A stretch of 64,000 nt of DNA from Cognatishimia sp. MH4019 (GCF_020177595.1 NZ_JAHTBL010000004.1:227001-291000); one strand, 5' to 3'. Shown: positions 26,433 to 36,112, counted from the first letter of the stretch. Program-made: numbers and translations. Notes: generated by a model not told the origin, from the letters alone.

Positions 26433-27653
26433 ATGGACACAGATATCATCATCGTGGGCGGTAGCCTGAACGGCACCGGCTTGGCATTGGCCCTCGCACA
26501 AGGGGGCTTTCGCGTGGCGATGATCGACGCGCTGCCCAAAGCGACCCGCAAAGCCAAGACCTTTGACGGGCGCAGCTATGCCTTGGCGCTAGCCTCGAAA
26601 CGGCTGCTGGAGGCGGTCGGAGTGTGGGAAACCGTAGCGCCTGACGCGCAGCCGATGCTGGAGATCAAAGTCACAGACGGGCGCGCGGGCGAGGCCCCTT
26701 CCCCGCTGATGATGCATTTCGATCACGCGGAGATCGAGGAAGGCCCGATGGGCTTCATGGTCGAGGATCGCAATCTGCGCCGCGCCTTTCTGGATGCTGT
26801 CGAGGCAGAGCCAAAGATCACGCATTTGGCGAAAGAAACGGTCGTTGCGCAGGAGGTGTCGGACACAGGCGTGAGCGTCACGCTGGCCTCGGGCAAGACG
26901 CTGACGGCAACGCTTCTGGTGGGTGCTGATGGACGGCGCAGCGGCACAGCGGAACGTGCGGGGATCAAGCGGAACGTGACCGAATACGGCCAAACCGCGC
27001 TGGTCTGCGCGATCAAGCATGAGAAACCCCATGGCGGTGTTGCGCATCAGTATTTCATGCCGCCGGGGCCGCTCGCGATTTTACCGCTGACGGGGGATCG
27101 CAGTTCAATCGTGTGGAGCGAGACGTCGGCCCGCGCCGCTGAGATCAACGCGTTGGATGATGACAGCTATCTGGATGTGCTACGCCCGCGTTTTGGCAAT
27201 TTCCTCGGGGAGATTTCGCTGACTGGCGACCGCTATACCTACCCGCTGAACCTGACGACGGCACAAAGCTTTATTGCAGATCGCATCGCCTTGGTTGGCG
27301 ATGCCGCGCAAGGCATGCACCCGATTGCGGGGCAAGGGCTGAACGCGGGCCTGCGCGATGTGGCCGCTTTGGCCGAGGTGTTGACGCTTGCACGCAGGCG
27401 CGGGCAAGACATCGGGTCGCCAATCACGCTGGAGGAATACCAGCGCTGGCGGCGCTTTGATCGAACTATGTTGGGGCTCGCGACAGACACGTTCAACCGA
27501 TTGTTCTCAAACGATAATACTGTTTTGCGTATCGGGCGCGATCTGGGGATGGGGCTTATCAATGCCGTCCCACGCTTGCGCCGCAGCTTCATTCGGGAGG
27601 CCGCGGGTCTGACCGGGGATTTGCCAAAACTGCTTCAAGGCAAACGCGTCTAG
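26433..27653 (+). CDS. UbiH/UbiF/VisC/COQ6-family FAD-dependent hydroxylase
   Basis: A 406-residue flavoprotein monooxygenase, probably hydroxylating a ubiquinone precursor. It has the N-terminal dinucleotide-binding [18 protein letters not shown], the DG motif [10 protein letters not shown] (near 168) and the second FAD motif [21 protein letters not shown] (near 290-310). Which ring position it hydroxylates cannot be told. Start chosen at [17 protein letters not shown] precedes it. Its stop TAG is shared with the convergent Trm112-like gene at 27650-27653. Confidence 0.9.
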   Translation: MDTDIIIVGGSLNGTGLALALAQGGFRVAMIDALPKATRKAKTFDGRSYALALASKRLLEAVGVWETVAPDAQPMLEIKVTDGRAGEAPSPLMMHFDHAEIEEGPMGFMVEDRNLRRAFLDAVEAEPKITHLAKETVVAQEVSDTGVSVTLASGKTLTATLLVGADGRRSGTAERAGIKRNVTEYGQTALVCAIKHEKPHGGVAHQYFMPPGPLAILPLTGDRSSIVWSETSARAAEINALDDDSYLDVLRPRFGNFLGEISLTGDRYTYPLNLTTAQSFIADRIALVGDAAQGMHPIAGQGLNAGLRDVAALAEVLTLARRRGQDIGSPITLEEYQRWRRFDRTMLGLATDTFNRLFSNDNTVLRIGRDLGMGLINAVPRLRRSFIREAAGLTGDLPKLLQGKRV

Positions 27654-27832
27654 TCGAGGACGCGCGCCTCGTCGACCAGCATCACAGGGATACCGTCGCG
27701 GATCGGGAAGGCAAGGTTGGCTGATTTCGAGATCAGCTCTTGCGCCTCGGCGTCGTATTCCAACGTGTTGTGGGATTGCGGGCAGACCAGCGCCTCTAAC
27801 ATATGGCGATCAAAGACGGGACCGTCGCTCAC
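27650..27832 (-). CDS. Trm112-family small protein
   Basis: A 60-residue protein of the Trm112/YcaR family. It has the [16 protein letters not shown] opening and the [22 protein letters not shown] ending, which is very well conserved. Trm112 proteins activate methyltransferases in eukaryotes and archaea; the bacterial role is less clear. Only one Cys remains of the zinc site. It overlaps the LON-domain gene by 4 bases (ATGA) and is the last gene of the xth operon. Confidence 0.9.
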   Translation of the reverse strand: MSDGPVFDRHMLEALVCPQSHNTLEYDAEAQELISKSANLAFPIRDGIPVMLVDEARVLD

Positions 27833-28476
27833 TGGATCATCTCTTCGTTCGAGCCGCCGCGCAACGCAAACTCGATCAGGGTGACAAGCGTTTCCCGGCG
27901 GGTCGAAAGTGACGGCGCTTCCAGCAACGCCTGTTTGTCTTCGGGGTCAAACGGGCAAAGCATCGAGAGCGAGTTGATCAGCAACTCGTCCTCGGCATCC
28001 TTGAGATTGACCCAATCGGTCGACAGGTCCTGATCTGCGAAATACCGTGCAAGCAGATCGAGAAACGTGTCTCGATCAAAGCCTTTGTCATGCTCAACCG
28101 GTCCTTGGTCCCGGTCAAATCCGGTCCAGGACACGTCGCATTTGCGGTAGGGCGAAAAACCCGACACTTCTTTGACGACGCGAAAGCGCGACATGCCGCT
28201 GAGCGTAATCATATAGCGCCCGTCATCGGTCTCGCTTAGCGCCGTGACGCGACCTGCGCATCCAATGTGATGGAGCCTGTCTTGATCGGACCCGGGCACG
28301 CGGTGCGGTTGGATCATGCCGATCAAACGCGTGGAGGTTTTCAGCGCATCATCAATCATCGCGAGGTAACGCGGCTCGAAGATATGCAGCGGAAGACGGG
28401 CACGAGGCAGCAAAAGCGCGCCGGGCAGGGGGAACACTGGAATCGTGTCTGGCAGGTCGGCAGCTTTTATTATCAT
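27829..28476 (-). CDS. LON N-terminal-domain protein (no protease domain)
   Basis: A 215-residue protein made only of the Lon substrate-binding (LON/PUA-like) domain: [29 protein letters not shown] is the clear signature. It lacks the AAA+ and Ser-Lys protease parts, so it cannot degrade proteins by itself. Members occur widely in alphaproteobacteria next to Trm112 and thioredoxin genes, as here. Exact role unknown. It starts 26 bases after the thioredoxin-like gene stop. Confidence 0.88.
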   Translation of the reverse strand: MIIKAADLPDTIPVFPLPGALLLPRARLPLHIFEPRYLAMIDDALKTSTRLIGMIQPHRVPGSDQDRLHHIGCAGRVTALSETDDGRYMITLSGMSRFRVVKEVSGFSPYRKCDVSWTGFDRDQGPVEHDKGFDRDTFLDLLARYFADQDLSTDWVNLKDAEDELLINSLSMLCPFDPEDKQALLEAPSLSTRRETLVTLIEFALRGGSNEEMIQ

Positions 28477-28502
28477 TTTAGTCAGGTAGCCCGTGTGGCG
28501 CC

Positions 28503-29420
28503 TCAGGCAAATATCAGTGACGAGAGTTTGCGACGTCCGTTCAATGCAATCGGGTCTTCGGGCTTGAGCGCATCGAAAATCGTGAAGAGCTGGGCCTTGG
28601 CGGCTCCGTCATTCCACTCCCGATCACGGCGGAAAATTTCGAGCAGTTCCGTCACTGCTTCCTCGGTCTGACCAGAGGCATGAAGAGCTGTAGCCAGATC
28701 AAAACGGGCCTGGTGATTGGCTGGATCAGCCTCGACTGCCGCTTTCAATTCACCGACAGGGCCAGCGCCTGCAGCTTGCTTGGCCAGTTCCAACTGCGCA
28801 TGGGCTGCTTCCAGCTCGGGCGCGTCTGCGATGTCGGCAGGGGCGCCGTTCAAGATCGCCTCGGCCTGATCCAGATCGTCCAGCGCGAGATGGGCGCGAA
28901 CCAGACCGCCATAAGCCGCTGCGTTGTTCGGGTCTTCACCAAGAATAGCGGCAAAGGTTTGCGCGGCATCCGTTGCGGCCCCTTCGGCCAGCATCCCTTC
29001 GGCCGCCTCAATCGCATCAGCAAGGCCATTGTCAGGCTCGCCTGCCAAAGCGGCCACGCGCTCGACAAAAGCGTTCACCTCGGATTGGGCGACAGCGCCT
29101 TGAAAGCCATCCACGGGCTGACCCTGATAGAAGGCATAAACCGTCGGGATCGACTGGATTTGCAGTCGCGCTGCAATCTGCTGCGCCTGATCGACATCGA
29201 CCTTGGCCATCTTCACGCGCCCGCCCGCCGCGGTGACGGCGGCCTCAAGCTGGGGTCCAAGCGTCTTGCACGGCCCACACCACGGTGCCCAGAAATCGAC
29301 GATCACCGGGACCGTCTGACTTTGCTCGACCACGTCCGCCATGAACGTCGCTTCGGTCACATCTTTGATAAGATCGGTTGCGGGCGCATCTGCGCCACCG
29401 GTGCCGCCAAGTTCCAGCAT
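28503..29420 (-). CDS. Thioredoxin-TPR co-chaperone (CnoX/YbbN-like)
   Basis: A 305-residue protein. The N-terminal thioredoxin domain carries WAPWCGPCK (Cys48, Cys51) and SIPTVYAF with the cis-Pro, so unlike E. coli CnoX it keeps a full CGPC redox pair. From about residue 130 it has tetratricopeptide-type helices ending with a DREWNDGAAKAQLFTIFDAL block typical of the family. Such proteins protect substrates from oxidation and hand them to chaperonins. It lies 54 bases after xth. Confidence 0.9.
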   Translation of the reverse strand: MLELGGTGGADAPATDLIKDVTEATFMADVVEQSQTVPVIVDFWAPWCGPCKTLGPQLEAAVTAAGGRVKMAKVDVDQAQQIAARLQIQSIPTVYAFYQGQPVDGFQGAVAQSEVNAFVERVAALAGEPDNGLADAIEAAEGMLAEGAATDAAQTFAAILGEDPNNAAAYGGLVRAHLALDDLDQAEAILNGAPADIADAPELEAAHAQLELAKQAAGAGPVGELKAAVEADPANHQARFDLATALHASGQTEEAVTELLEIFRRDREWNDGAAKAQLFTIFDALKPEDPIALNGRRKLSSLIFA

Positions 29421-29474
29421 GGGTTCTGTCCTTAAATTCCGTTGCCCTTCATATGTGAGGGCAAGGTGTGATTG

Positions 29475-30263
29475 TCAAAGGTCGAAGGTCGCGAAAACCG
29501 GTGCGTGGTCACTGGGCTTCTCCCAACCGCGAACGTGACGCAGGACGCGCGACCCGTGGCCCGCATTCGCAATATCATCAGTTGCCCATACGTGATCGAG
29601 GCGGCGACCCTTGTCTGCCGCGTCCCAATCTTTGGCGCGATAAGACCACCAACTATAAAGCGGGCCGTCAGGAATATCCTTGCGGGTGATGTCGACCCAG
29701 GCACCAGCGTCCTGCGCAGCACCCAAATGGTCAACTTCAATCGGTGTATGGCTGACCACCTTCAAAAGCTGCTTGTGCGACCAGACGTCATCCTCGCGCG
29801 GGGCGATGTTCAGATCGCCCACAAGGATCGACTTTTCGGGCTTTTCCGCATGAAACCAATCCCGCATCTCGGTCAGAAAATCGAGCTTTTGGCCGAACTT
29901 CTCGTTCACCTCGCGGTCAGCGACATCGCCCCCGGCAGGCACATAGTAGTTGTGGATCGTCACGCCATTCTCAAGCGTCGCTGCCACATGGCGCGCATGG
30001 CCCATGCCGACGAAATCGCGGTCACCCGCATCGGTTATCGGCAGTTTGGACAGGATGGCCACGCCATTATAGCCCTTCTGGCCGCGTGCGACCATGTGGG
30101 TATAGCCCAAAGCTGCGACGCCATCGGTTGGGATCTTCTCAACCGGGCTTTTGCATTCTTGCAGACAGAGCACGTCAGGTGCTTCTTCTTCGAGTAATTT
30201 CAGAACGATCGGCTCGCGCAGGCGCACGGAGTTGATGTTCCAGGTGGCAAGGGTAAAGGGCAT
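29475..30263 (-). CDS. xth: Exodeoxyribonuclease III
   Basis: A 262-residue AP endonuclease/3' exonuclease of base-excision repair. Visible motifs are ATWNINSVRLR, LCLQECK (metal-binding Glu), LVGDLNIAP, RRLDHVWAT and the C-terminal PSDHAPVFATF with the catalytic His. The start at MPFTLATWN follows GGAGGATTTC; the frame is open 24 codons upstream through the terminator of the next gene, which rules out the longer version. It heads the operon xth, CnoX-like, LON and Trm112. Confidence 0.95.
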   Translation of the reverse strand: MPFTLATWNINSVRLREPIVLKLLEEEAPDVLCLQECKSPVEKIPTDGVAALGYTHMVARGQKGYNGVAILSKLPITDAGDRDFVGMGHARHVAATLENGVTIHNYYVPAGGDVADREVNEKFGQKLDFLTEMRDWFHAEKPEKSILVGDLNIAPREDDVWSHKQLLKVVSHTPIEVDHLGAAQDAGAWVDITRKDIPDGPLYSWWSYRAKDWDAADKGRRLDHVWATDDIANAGHGSRVLRHVRGWEKPSDHAPVFATFDL

Positions 30264-30299
30264 GAAATCCTCCGGCAGCAGCTGGACAAGAAGGCCCAT

Positions 30300-30328
30300 A
30301 AAAAAAGGTCGGGCGCAAGGCCCGACCA
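30300..30328 (-). terminator. Terminator after the response-regulator gene
   Basis: On the minus strand GGTCGGGC pairs with GCCCGACC (30307-30314 with 30320-30327) over a 5-base loop, followed by seven T. It lies about 100 bases past the regulator stop and 36 bases before the xth start. Confidence 0.92.
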
Positions 30329-30424
30329 AGTCCAACAGGGAGGTTCCGTCTTTAACCCAGGACGGAGAGGGTAACCGTTAGATAAGTCCTACACATTTCT
30401 TTACGAGCGATTCATTGACTTGGA

Positions 30425-31111
30425 TCAAGCCACAAGCCGATATCCGCCACTTTCCGTGACAAGCAGCCGTGCGTTGCTGGGATCAGGCTCGATCTTTTGG
30501 CGCAAGCGATAGATATGCGTCTCCAGCGTGTGGGTCGTGACCCCCGCGTTGTAGCCCCACACCTCATGCAGCAGCACATCGCGCGCCACGACACCATCGG
30601 TCGAGCGGTAGAGGAACTTGAGGATGTTTGTCTCTTTCTCGGTCAGGCGCACTTTACGCTCGTCCTCGGTGACCAGCATCTTCTGGGCAGGCTTGAACGT
30701 ATACGGCCCAAGCTGGAAGACAGCGTCTTCGGACTGTTCGTGCTGGCGCAGTTGGGCGCGGATGCGGGCCAGAAGCACCGGAAATTTGAACGGTTTGGAG
30801 ATGTAATCGTTGGCACCGGCATCAAGGCCCAGGATCGTATCGGCGTCGCTGTCATGGCCGGTGAGCATCACCACCGGGCATTTCACACCCTGCTTGCGCA
30901 TCAGGCGGCACAGCTCGCGACCATCTGTATCGGGCAGACCCACATCGAGGATCACCAGATCGAACAGGCCGGCTTTCACCTGCTCCATCCCTTCGGCACC
31001 GTTGCCACCTTCAAAGACGTCGAAGTCTTCCGTCAGCATCAGTTGCTCGGCAAGCGCCTCGCGCAGGTCGTCATCGTCATCGACTAGAAGTATGCGTTTC
31101 AGTTGGGCCAT
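30425..31111 (-). CDS. Orphan OmpR/PhoB-type response regulator
   Basis: A 228-residue two-component regulator. The receiver has the acidic pocket (LLVDDDDD), the phosphoacceptor Asp56 (LVILDVGLP), a Thr in MLTGHDS and the Lys in ISKPF. The winged-helix output domain (about residues 130-228) ends in HIYRLRQKIE and GGYRLVA. The start MAQLKR follows CGGAGGACC. No sensor kinase is adjacent. It may be one of the conserved orphan cell-cycle or envelope regulators of alphaproteobacteria, but I cannot name it. It is monocistronic with its own terminator. Confidence 0.92.
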   Translation of the reverse strand: MAQLKRILLVDDDDDLREALAEQLMLTEDFDVFEGGNGAEGMEQVKAGLFDLVILDVGLPDTDGRELCRLMRKQGVKCPVVMLTGHDSDADTILGLDAGANDYISKPFKFPVLLARIRAQLRQHEQSEDAVFQLGPYTFKPAQKMLVTEDERKVRLTEKETNILKFLYRSTDGVVARDVLLHEVWGYNAGVTTHTLETHIYRLRQKIEPDPSNARLLVTESGGYRLVA

Positions 31112-31273
31112 AATCGTGGTCCTCCGGTTGCGATTGATCTTCACATGGAAGCGATTTCGCATTTCGGCAAGAATTGCTGCACTTCCTCACGCTCTCGTGT
31201 CGGAATGCAGGTAAATGTTTCAAGTTCCGGCGAAGCCGCGTAAATATGCACCAACTCTTCGAGGATCTTTCAC

Positions 31274-32356
31274 ATGAGTCTCAGCCCCAACACCACCGAT
31301 CTGATTGCCCGTGCCCGCGCTGACCTGCGTATGGGCGTACCTGTCGTTCTAAGCGGAGCGCAGGACGTCCTGGTGCTCGCAGCCGAAACGCTTAGCGCGG
31401 GGCGATTGGCCGATTTTCGCGCGTTGGGGGGCACGCCTTGGCTGGTGGTGACCAGCTGGCGGGCGCAGACCCTGAAAGCGCGCGCTTATGATTGCGACTT
31501 GGCGCGGATCGCACTGCCGTCTGATGCGCCCTTGTCTTGGGTGCAGGCAGTCGCGGACCCGGCAGATGACCTGAACACCCCGATGAAAGGGCCATTGGTC
31601 ACGGCGCGTGAAGGCGATGCAATGGGCGCACGCGCTGCGATTCATCTGATGAAAGAGGCGCGGTTGCTGCCCGCTGCGGTTGTTCTGACGCTCAGCGATG
31701 GCGCGGCCTTTGCTGCGGCGCACCAGTTGACCATCGCGCCGCAAAGCGTCGTGCTTGAGACGGAAGCCGCCCCTTTGTCGCCTGTGATCAGCGCCCGCGT
31801 GCCGCTTGAGGTATCAGAGGCCGGGCGGCTTCATATCTTCCGCCCCGATGATGGGTCTGAAGAACACTACGCGATTGAGATCGGGCAACCGGATCGCAGC
31901 GTCCCTGCCCTGACGCGCCTGCATTCGGCGTGTTTCACCGGCGACCTGCTGGGATCTTTAAAATGCGATTGCGGCCCGCAATTGCGCGGCGCGTTGGCGC
32001 AGATGGGGGCCGAAGGCGCAGGCGTCCTGCTCTATCTGAACCAAGAGGGGCGCGGCATCGGGCTGACCAACAAGATGCGCGCCTATTCCTTGCAGGATCA
32101 GGGCTTTGATACGGTCGAGGCGAACCACCGTCTAGGTTTTGAGGATGACGAGCGTGATTTCCGAATCGGTGCGAACATCTTGAAAAAGATGGGGTTTTCA
32201 TCGGTGCGTTTGCTGACGAACAACCCCGCAAAGGTCGCAATGATGGAGCAATCAGGGATCGCCGTTGCCGAGCGTGTGCCTTTGAAAGTCGGTGAGAATC
32301 GCCACAACGCCGCCTATCTGGACACCAAAGCAAAGAAATCCGGGCATATTCTGTGA
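31274..32356 (+). CDS. ribA: GTP cyclohydrolase II
   Basis: A 360-residue enzyme opening the GTP ring as the first step of riboflavin synthesis. The catalytic domain (about residues 195-350) has RLHSACFTGDLLGSLKCDCG with the three zinc cysteines, then LNQEGRGIGLTNK and the LLTNNPAKV block. The first 180 residues resemble a degenerate RibB-like domain without clear active-site residues. Start supported by GAGGATC. The stop overlaps the next gene (GTGA), suggesting translational coupling. Confidence 0.92.
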   Translation: MSLSPNTTDLIARARADLRMGVPVVLSGAQDVLVLAAETLSAGRLADFRALGGTPWLVVTSWRAQTLKARAYDCDLARIALPSDAPLSWVQAVADPADDLNTPMKGPLVTAREGDAMGARAAIHLMKEARLLPAAVVLTLSDGAAFAAAHQLTIAPQSVVLETEAAPLSPVISARVPLEVSEAGRLHIFRPDDGSEEHYAIEIGQPDRSVPALTRLHSACFTGDLLGSLKCDCGPQLRGALAQMGAEGAGVLLYLNQEGRGIGLTNKMRAYSLQDQGFDTVEANHRLGFEDDERDFRIGANILKKMGFSSVRLLTNNPAKVAMMEQSGIAVAERVPLKVGENRHNAAYLDTKAKKSGHIL

Positions 32357-32853
32357 CGCCAGATGATCTGGTTTTGACCAAACGCGGACTGCGCTTTCGG
32401 GGCCGGATGTTTCCATGCACCATCGGCAAAGGCGGCATCCGCGCGGATAAACGCGAAGGCGATGGGGCGACGCCTGTGGGCGTTCACCGCATCGTTGGCC
32501 TGCTCTATCGTCCTGACCGTATGGCGCGACCGGCAGATTGGGGGGTGCCGATCCGGCCCGGTGATCTCTGGTCAGATGATATGCGCGATCAGGACTATAA
32601 CCTGATGGTCCGCGCGCCGTATCCCCATAGTCATGAGGCGCTCCGCCGCGCAGATCCGCTTTACGATATCGTGCTGGTTACCGACTGGAACTGGCCTTAT
32701 GCAGAACGCGGGCGTGGATCGGCGATCTTCCTGCATCAATGGCGTAGGCCAGGGTACCCTACCGAAGGCTGTATCGCCTTTCGCCGCAATCACTTGCGCT
32801 GGATCGTCTCAAAAATTCGCTACGAGAGCCGGGTTATCGTACCTCAGCTATAG
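32353..32853 (+). CDS. L,D-transpeptidase (YkuD) family protein
   Basis: A 166-residue protein with the YkuD catalytic region SAIFLHQWRRPGYPTEGCIAF: His128 and the nucleophile Cys140 are in place. It lacks a signal peptide and a LysM domain, so its site of action is uncertain; close homologues are often annotated as L,D-transpeptidase catalytic-domain proteins of peptidoglycan remodelling. The GTG start overlaps the ribA stop by 4 bases. The 3' end overlaps the convergent yggS by 10 bases. Confidence 0.85.
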   Translation: MTPDDLVLTKRGLRFRGRMFPCTIGKGGIRADKREGDGATPVGVHRIVGLLYRPDRMARPADWGVPIRPGDLWSDDMRDQDYNLMVRAPYPHSHEALRRADPLYDIVLVTDWNWPYAERGRGSAIFLHQWRRPGYPTEGCIAFRRNHLRWIVSKIRYESRVIVPQL

Positions 32854-33497
32854 GTGCGTTCGCCAAAAATCGCGGAGCCGACGCGGATATGGGTGGCCCC
32901 CAAGGCGATGGCACGCTCAAAATCGCCAGACATCCCCATGGAAAGCCCGGTCAAACCGTTCCGTTTGGCGATCTTTGCCAGAAGCGCGAAATGCAGAGAC
33001 GGCTCTTCGTCCACCGGCGGGATGCACATCAAGCCCTGAACAGGCAGATCAAGGTCGCGACACTCCTGAACAAACGCGTCGGCATCTGCGGGCATAACGC
33101 CTGCTTTCTGGTCTTCCTCGCCGGTGTTCACTTGCAGGAACACATCTGGGCAAGTGCCTATTTCTTGCGCAAGTCGGGCAAGGGTCTTGGCGAGTTTCGG
33201 ACGATCCACCGAGTGAATCGCCTCAAAAAGCTCCATCGCCTGACGCGCCTTGTTGGTCTGCAAAGGGCCGATCAGATGGACCTGAATGCCATCAAATTGC
33301 TCACGAAAGTCAGGCCATTTTCCAGCCGCTTCCTGCACGCGATTCTCGCCATAAAGGCGATGCCCTTCTTGCAAGACGGCCTCGACACGGGCGTTCGGCT
33401 GCACTTTGGACACGGCAATCAGATGGGTTGATCCGATCTCGCGACCCGCGTCTTTCTCTGCTTTTTCAATGCGTTGTTTGATATCGTCTAAAGACAT
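32844..33497 (-). CDS. YggS/PROSC-family PLP homeostasis protein
   Basis: A 217-residue protein with an alanine-racemase-like barrel binding PLP through Lys31 (LIAVSKVQPN). It also has YGENRVQEA, HLIGPLQTNKAR and the C-terminal LSMGMSGDFERAI and THIRVGSAIFG signatures. It has no known catalytic activity; it controls free PLP. Its start overlaps the TPR-sulfotransferase gene by 10 bases on the same strand, so the two are co-transcribed. Confidence 0.93.
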   Translation of the reverse strand: MSLDDIKQRIEKAEKDAGREIGSTHLIAVSKVQPNARVEAVLQEGHRLYGENRVQEAAGKWPDFREQFDGIQVHLIGPLQTNKARQAMELFEAIHSVDRPKLAKTLARLAQEIGTCPDVFLQVNTGEEDQKAGVMPADADAFVQECRDLDLPVQGLMCIPPVDEEPSLHFALLAKIAKRNGLTGLSMGMSGDFERAIALGATHIRVGSAIFGERTYS

Positions 33498-34939
33498 CCG
33501 CCCTCCTCCAAAGCTTCGATCAGCGGGGCCAGCTCTTTCTCATAGCGCTGCCACGCATTTGTGGAGGACGCATAAATCGGCTGGCGCACTTGATGCAAGC
33601 TAAGCGTTTTCACCTTGCGATCCGTCTGATGGAAGTTGAGGCAAGCCTCCTCCCAGTCAAGACCGCAGGCAGCAACCAGTTTGCGGGTCTCAACCTCGGG
33701 GTTTGCGATCAAGTCTTCGTAGGCAACCTCGTAGATCGCATCAGGGATGCGGGCTTTCCAGAAAGCGATCATGCGCTCGTAAAGCGCGATATACTGACCG
33801 ATGACGCGTAGATCGGTGGCATAGCGATGGGTGCCTGCAGTGAAGTAATTCTTGTAGATCGACAGACCCACATCGCGCGGATCGCGCTTGACGATAACAA
33901 ATTTCGCACCGGGGATCGCAAGCTGCATCAGGCCCATAACCATATAGCTCTGGATCGACTTGTCGGTCGCAATGTCATGTGGACCAATCTTGCGACGCAG
34001 TTCTTTTTCGTAGGCGAAACCAAGGTCTGCGATGGCTTTGGGCGTGGGGCCCCTGCCGCCGTTCTCAAATTCGATGGCCTGATAAGCGAGCTTGAGCGCG
34101 ATGGCCAACTCGCCACCGCCCGTCACGCGACTATGGCTTGCGAGGATTTGTTCGATCAGCGTTGTACCAGAACGTGGCATGCCAGTGATAAAGATCGGTT
34201 GCGCGCTGGTCGTCTTTTCCAATTCAGAAGGCGTCCAGTCCTCAAAGAGACGGCAAACCGTATCGATCTCTGCCTCGCGGTCTGACATTTGGAAGGGAAA
34301 TGCATTTGCCATCAGCGCATTCGCAGGATCGAGATAGCGGAACACCTGATCATACTGGCCGGTATCCTCCATCACTTTGGCCAACGCATACCCCAAATTA
34401 GCACGCCCTCGATCATTGAGTTTGACGCTTTCCCATGCGGTTTTCATTGTTGGGATCAGTGGATCATCCGCGTTTAGTTTCTTGGTGGCAAGGAAGACGC
34501 GATAAAGCTCACCGTCATTAGGATCATTCGCAAGAGCAGCGCGAAACTCTGCCTCCGCCGCATCGAATTGGCCTGCGCGTTGTAACAAAAACGCCTTATC
34601 CGCGCGGGGTTTTGCGTCGTGGGGGCGCAACGCGATGAGCTTGTCATAAAGCGGCAGGGCCGCCGCGTCTTTACCGGCTTGATGCAGCGCCCCCGCATAT
34701 GCCGCAATCACACCAGGTTCGGACGGGCGCAGTTTGTAGGCGGCGGCGAACCGCGTGGTCGCCTCAACCCCGTTGCCTTGACGAGCGGCGATCTGTCCAA
34801 GTTGGAACTGCGCTTCGGCAACTTTGGGATTGGTTTTCAGGATGAGGCGAAACTGCTTGGCAGCTGCGTTCAAGTCGCCAGCGCGCGCCAGCTTGGACCC
34901 TTTTTCAAAGAGCGCTTGAACGGATTGTTTTGGTGCCAT
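33488..34939 (-). CDS. TPR-containing sulfotransferase
   Basis: A 483-residue fusion. The first 190 residues are tetratricopeptide repeats. From about residue 245 there is a PAPS-dependent sulfotransferase domain with the 5'-phosphosulfate loop GMPRSGTTLIEQ and the 3'-phosphate motif VKRDPRDVGLSIYKNYF. Such fusions are common in marine alphaproteobacteria and probably sulfate glycans or peptides, but the acceptor is unknown. The start MAPKQS follows GGAGGCTCC; the frame is open 15 codons upstream. The 3' end overlaps yggS by 10 bases. Confidence 0.9.
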   Translation of the reverse strand: MAPKQSVQALFEKGSKLARAGDLNAAAKQFRLILKTNPKVAEAQFQLGQIAARQGNGVEATTRFAAAYKLRPSEPGVIAAYAGALHQAGKDAAALPLYDKLIALRPHDAKPRADKAFLLQRAGQFDAAEAEFRAALANDPNDGELYRVFLATKKLNADDPLIPTMKTAWESVKLNDRGRANLGYALAKVMEDTGQYDQVFRYLDPANALMANAFPFQMSDREAEIDTVCRLFEDWTPSELEKTTSAQPIFITGMPRSGTTLIEQILASHSRVTGGGELAIALKLAYQAIEFENGGRGPTPKAIADLGFAYEKELRRKIGPHDIATDKSIQSYMVMGLMQLAIPGAKFVIVKRDPRDVGLSIYKNYFTAGTHRYATDLRVIGQYIALYERMIAFWKARIPDAIYEVAYEDLIANPEVETRKLVAACGLDWEEACLNFHQTDRKVKTLSLHQVRQPIYASSTNAWQRYEKELAPLIEALEEGGCL

Positions 34940-34982
34940 GATAGGAGCCTCCTGCTTGCGTTCTTGTGAACGCCTTGGCCCC

Positions 34983-35014
34983 AAAAGAAAAGAGCGGGCA
35001 CAAGGCCCGCTCTT
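34983..35014 (-). terminator. Terminator after the porin gene
   Basis: Minus-strand stem AGAGCGGGC with GCCCGCTCT (34991-34999 with 35005-35013), loop of five, then TTTCTTTT. It lies 25 bases past the porin stop. Confidence 0.92.
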
Positions 35015-35038
35015 CCCTAAGCTATGCTTGGCGTTCGA

Positions 35039-36112
35039 TTAGAACGACAGGCCCAGACCGAAGGAGTAGGTCGAGGACTCGTCGTCGTCGTCGCGGCCCA
35101 GCGAAGTCGCCAGATCGTCGTCCAGGTCGTAGGACGAGTTGCCGTAGCCGAGGTGAACAACTGCACCGCCGCCCAGGTCGTAAGCCACGGACAGACCGTA
35201 ACCTTCAACCGTTGCGTCGCCGATGTCGCCCAGATCGTCGATCTCGAACACACCGTAGTTTGCGTGCAGGGTCAGAGCGCCGGTTGTGTAACCAACACCA
35301 ACACCAACGTGCTGGATGTCAGCTTCCAGGCCGTCGTCATCATCAACGTCCCAGCTGTTATAGGTCATACCAGCGGTCAGGCCATTGGTGAACGCCGCGG
35401 AGATCGAAACACCGATGGCGTCCGTGTCACCCAGAGTTGCTTCCAGATCGCCCGTGTCGTCGTAGGAACCCAGGTCGATCTCGTAACCACCAGCTGCGAA
35501 CTGGTAACCAATGCCGAGGCTCAGAGCAGCGCCACCCAGGTCGGTGTCGTACTTGAAGCCCAGAGCGTAACCGGTGTCGCGCTCGCCATCATCGTCGCCA
35601 TCGTCGTCGCTGTCGTCGGTCTCAGCCGAGATTGCAACACCGAAGTCGCCGAAGGAATAGTCGTAACGAGCGATCTGGCCGTCATATGCGCCGTCCAGGT
35701 AAGCACCGAGGTAACCAGCGTGCGTGGTTTCGTCGTCGTCGAGCGAACCGCCGTTGCCGTTGTTGCCAGCGTCAACCAGAGCCCAGTCCAGAGCGCCATC
35801 GGTGTCACCCATCGTCAGCGTGCCGAAGCCGCCGGAGATGAAGATCGTTGCGCCACCGTCGTCGGTGTTGTCGTCGGAAGCAGCCGAACCGTCGCCACCT
35901 TCGTCCAGATCGACGGATGCGCCGAAGGACAGACCGCCGTCGGTTTCACCAGACATGGTGAATGTAACGTCGATGTCGGTGAAGAAGTCAGCGTTGTTCT
36001 CGTCGGAACCGCCTTCGATACCCATTTCGGCACGGCCGGTCAGGGCGACATCTGCAACAGCCATGCCAGCGAAGGCAACCAGAGCTGTCGAGAGGAGAAG
36101 AGTCTTTTTCAT
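35039..36112 (-). CDS. Outer-membrane porin (Rhodobacter type)
   Basis: A 357-residue protein with a Sec signal peptide (cleavage after AVA near residue 20). A beta-strand pattern runs throughout and the terminal Phe (SFGLGLSF) is used by the BAM complex. It matches the 16-stranded general porin of Rhodobacteraceae. The loops are strikingly acidic: runs such as DDSDDDGDDDGERD and DDDDGLE suggest a cation-rich, calcium-binding or marine-salt setting. It has a strong terminator and an upstream region with an inverted repeat (CTCAAA/TTTGAG at 36141-36166), so it is monocistronic. Confidence 0.92.
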   Translation of the reverse strand: MKKTLLLSTALVAFAGMAVADVALTGRAEMGIEGGSDENNADFFTDIDVTFTMSGETDGGLSFGASVDLDEGGDGSAASDDNTDDGGATIFISGGFGTLTMGDTDGALDWALVDAGNNGNGGSLDDDETTHAGYLGAYLDGAYDGQIARYDYSFGDFGVAISAETDDSDDDGDDDGERDTGYALGFKYDTDLGGAALSLGIGYQFAAGGYEIDLGSYDDTGDLEATLGDTDAIGVSISAAFTNGLTAGMTYNSWDVDDDDGLEADIQHVGVGVGYTTGALTLHANYGVFEIDDLGDIGDATVEGYGLSVAYDLGGGAVVHLGYGNSSYDLDDDLATSLGRDDDDESSTYSFGLGLSF

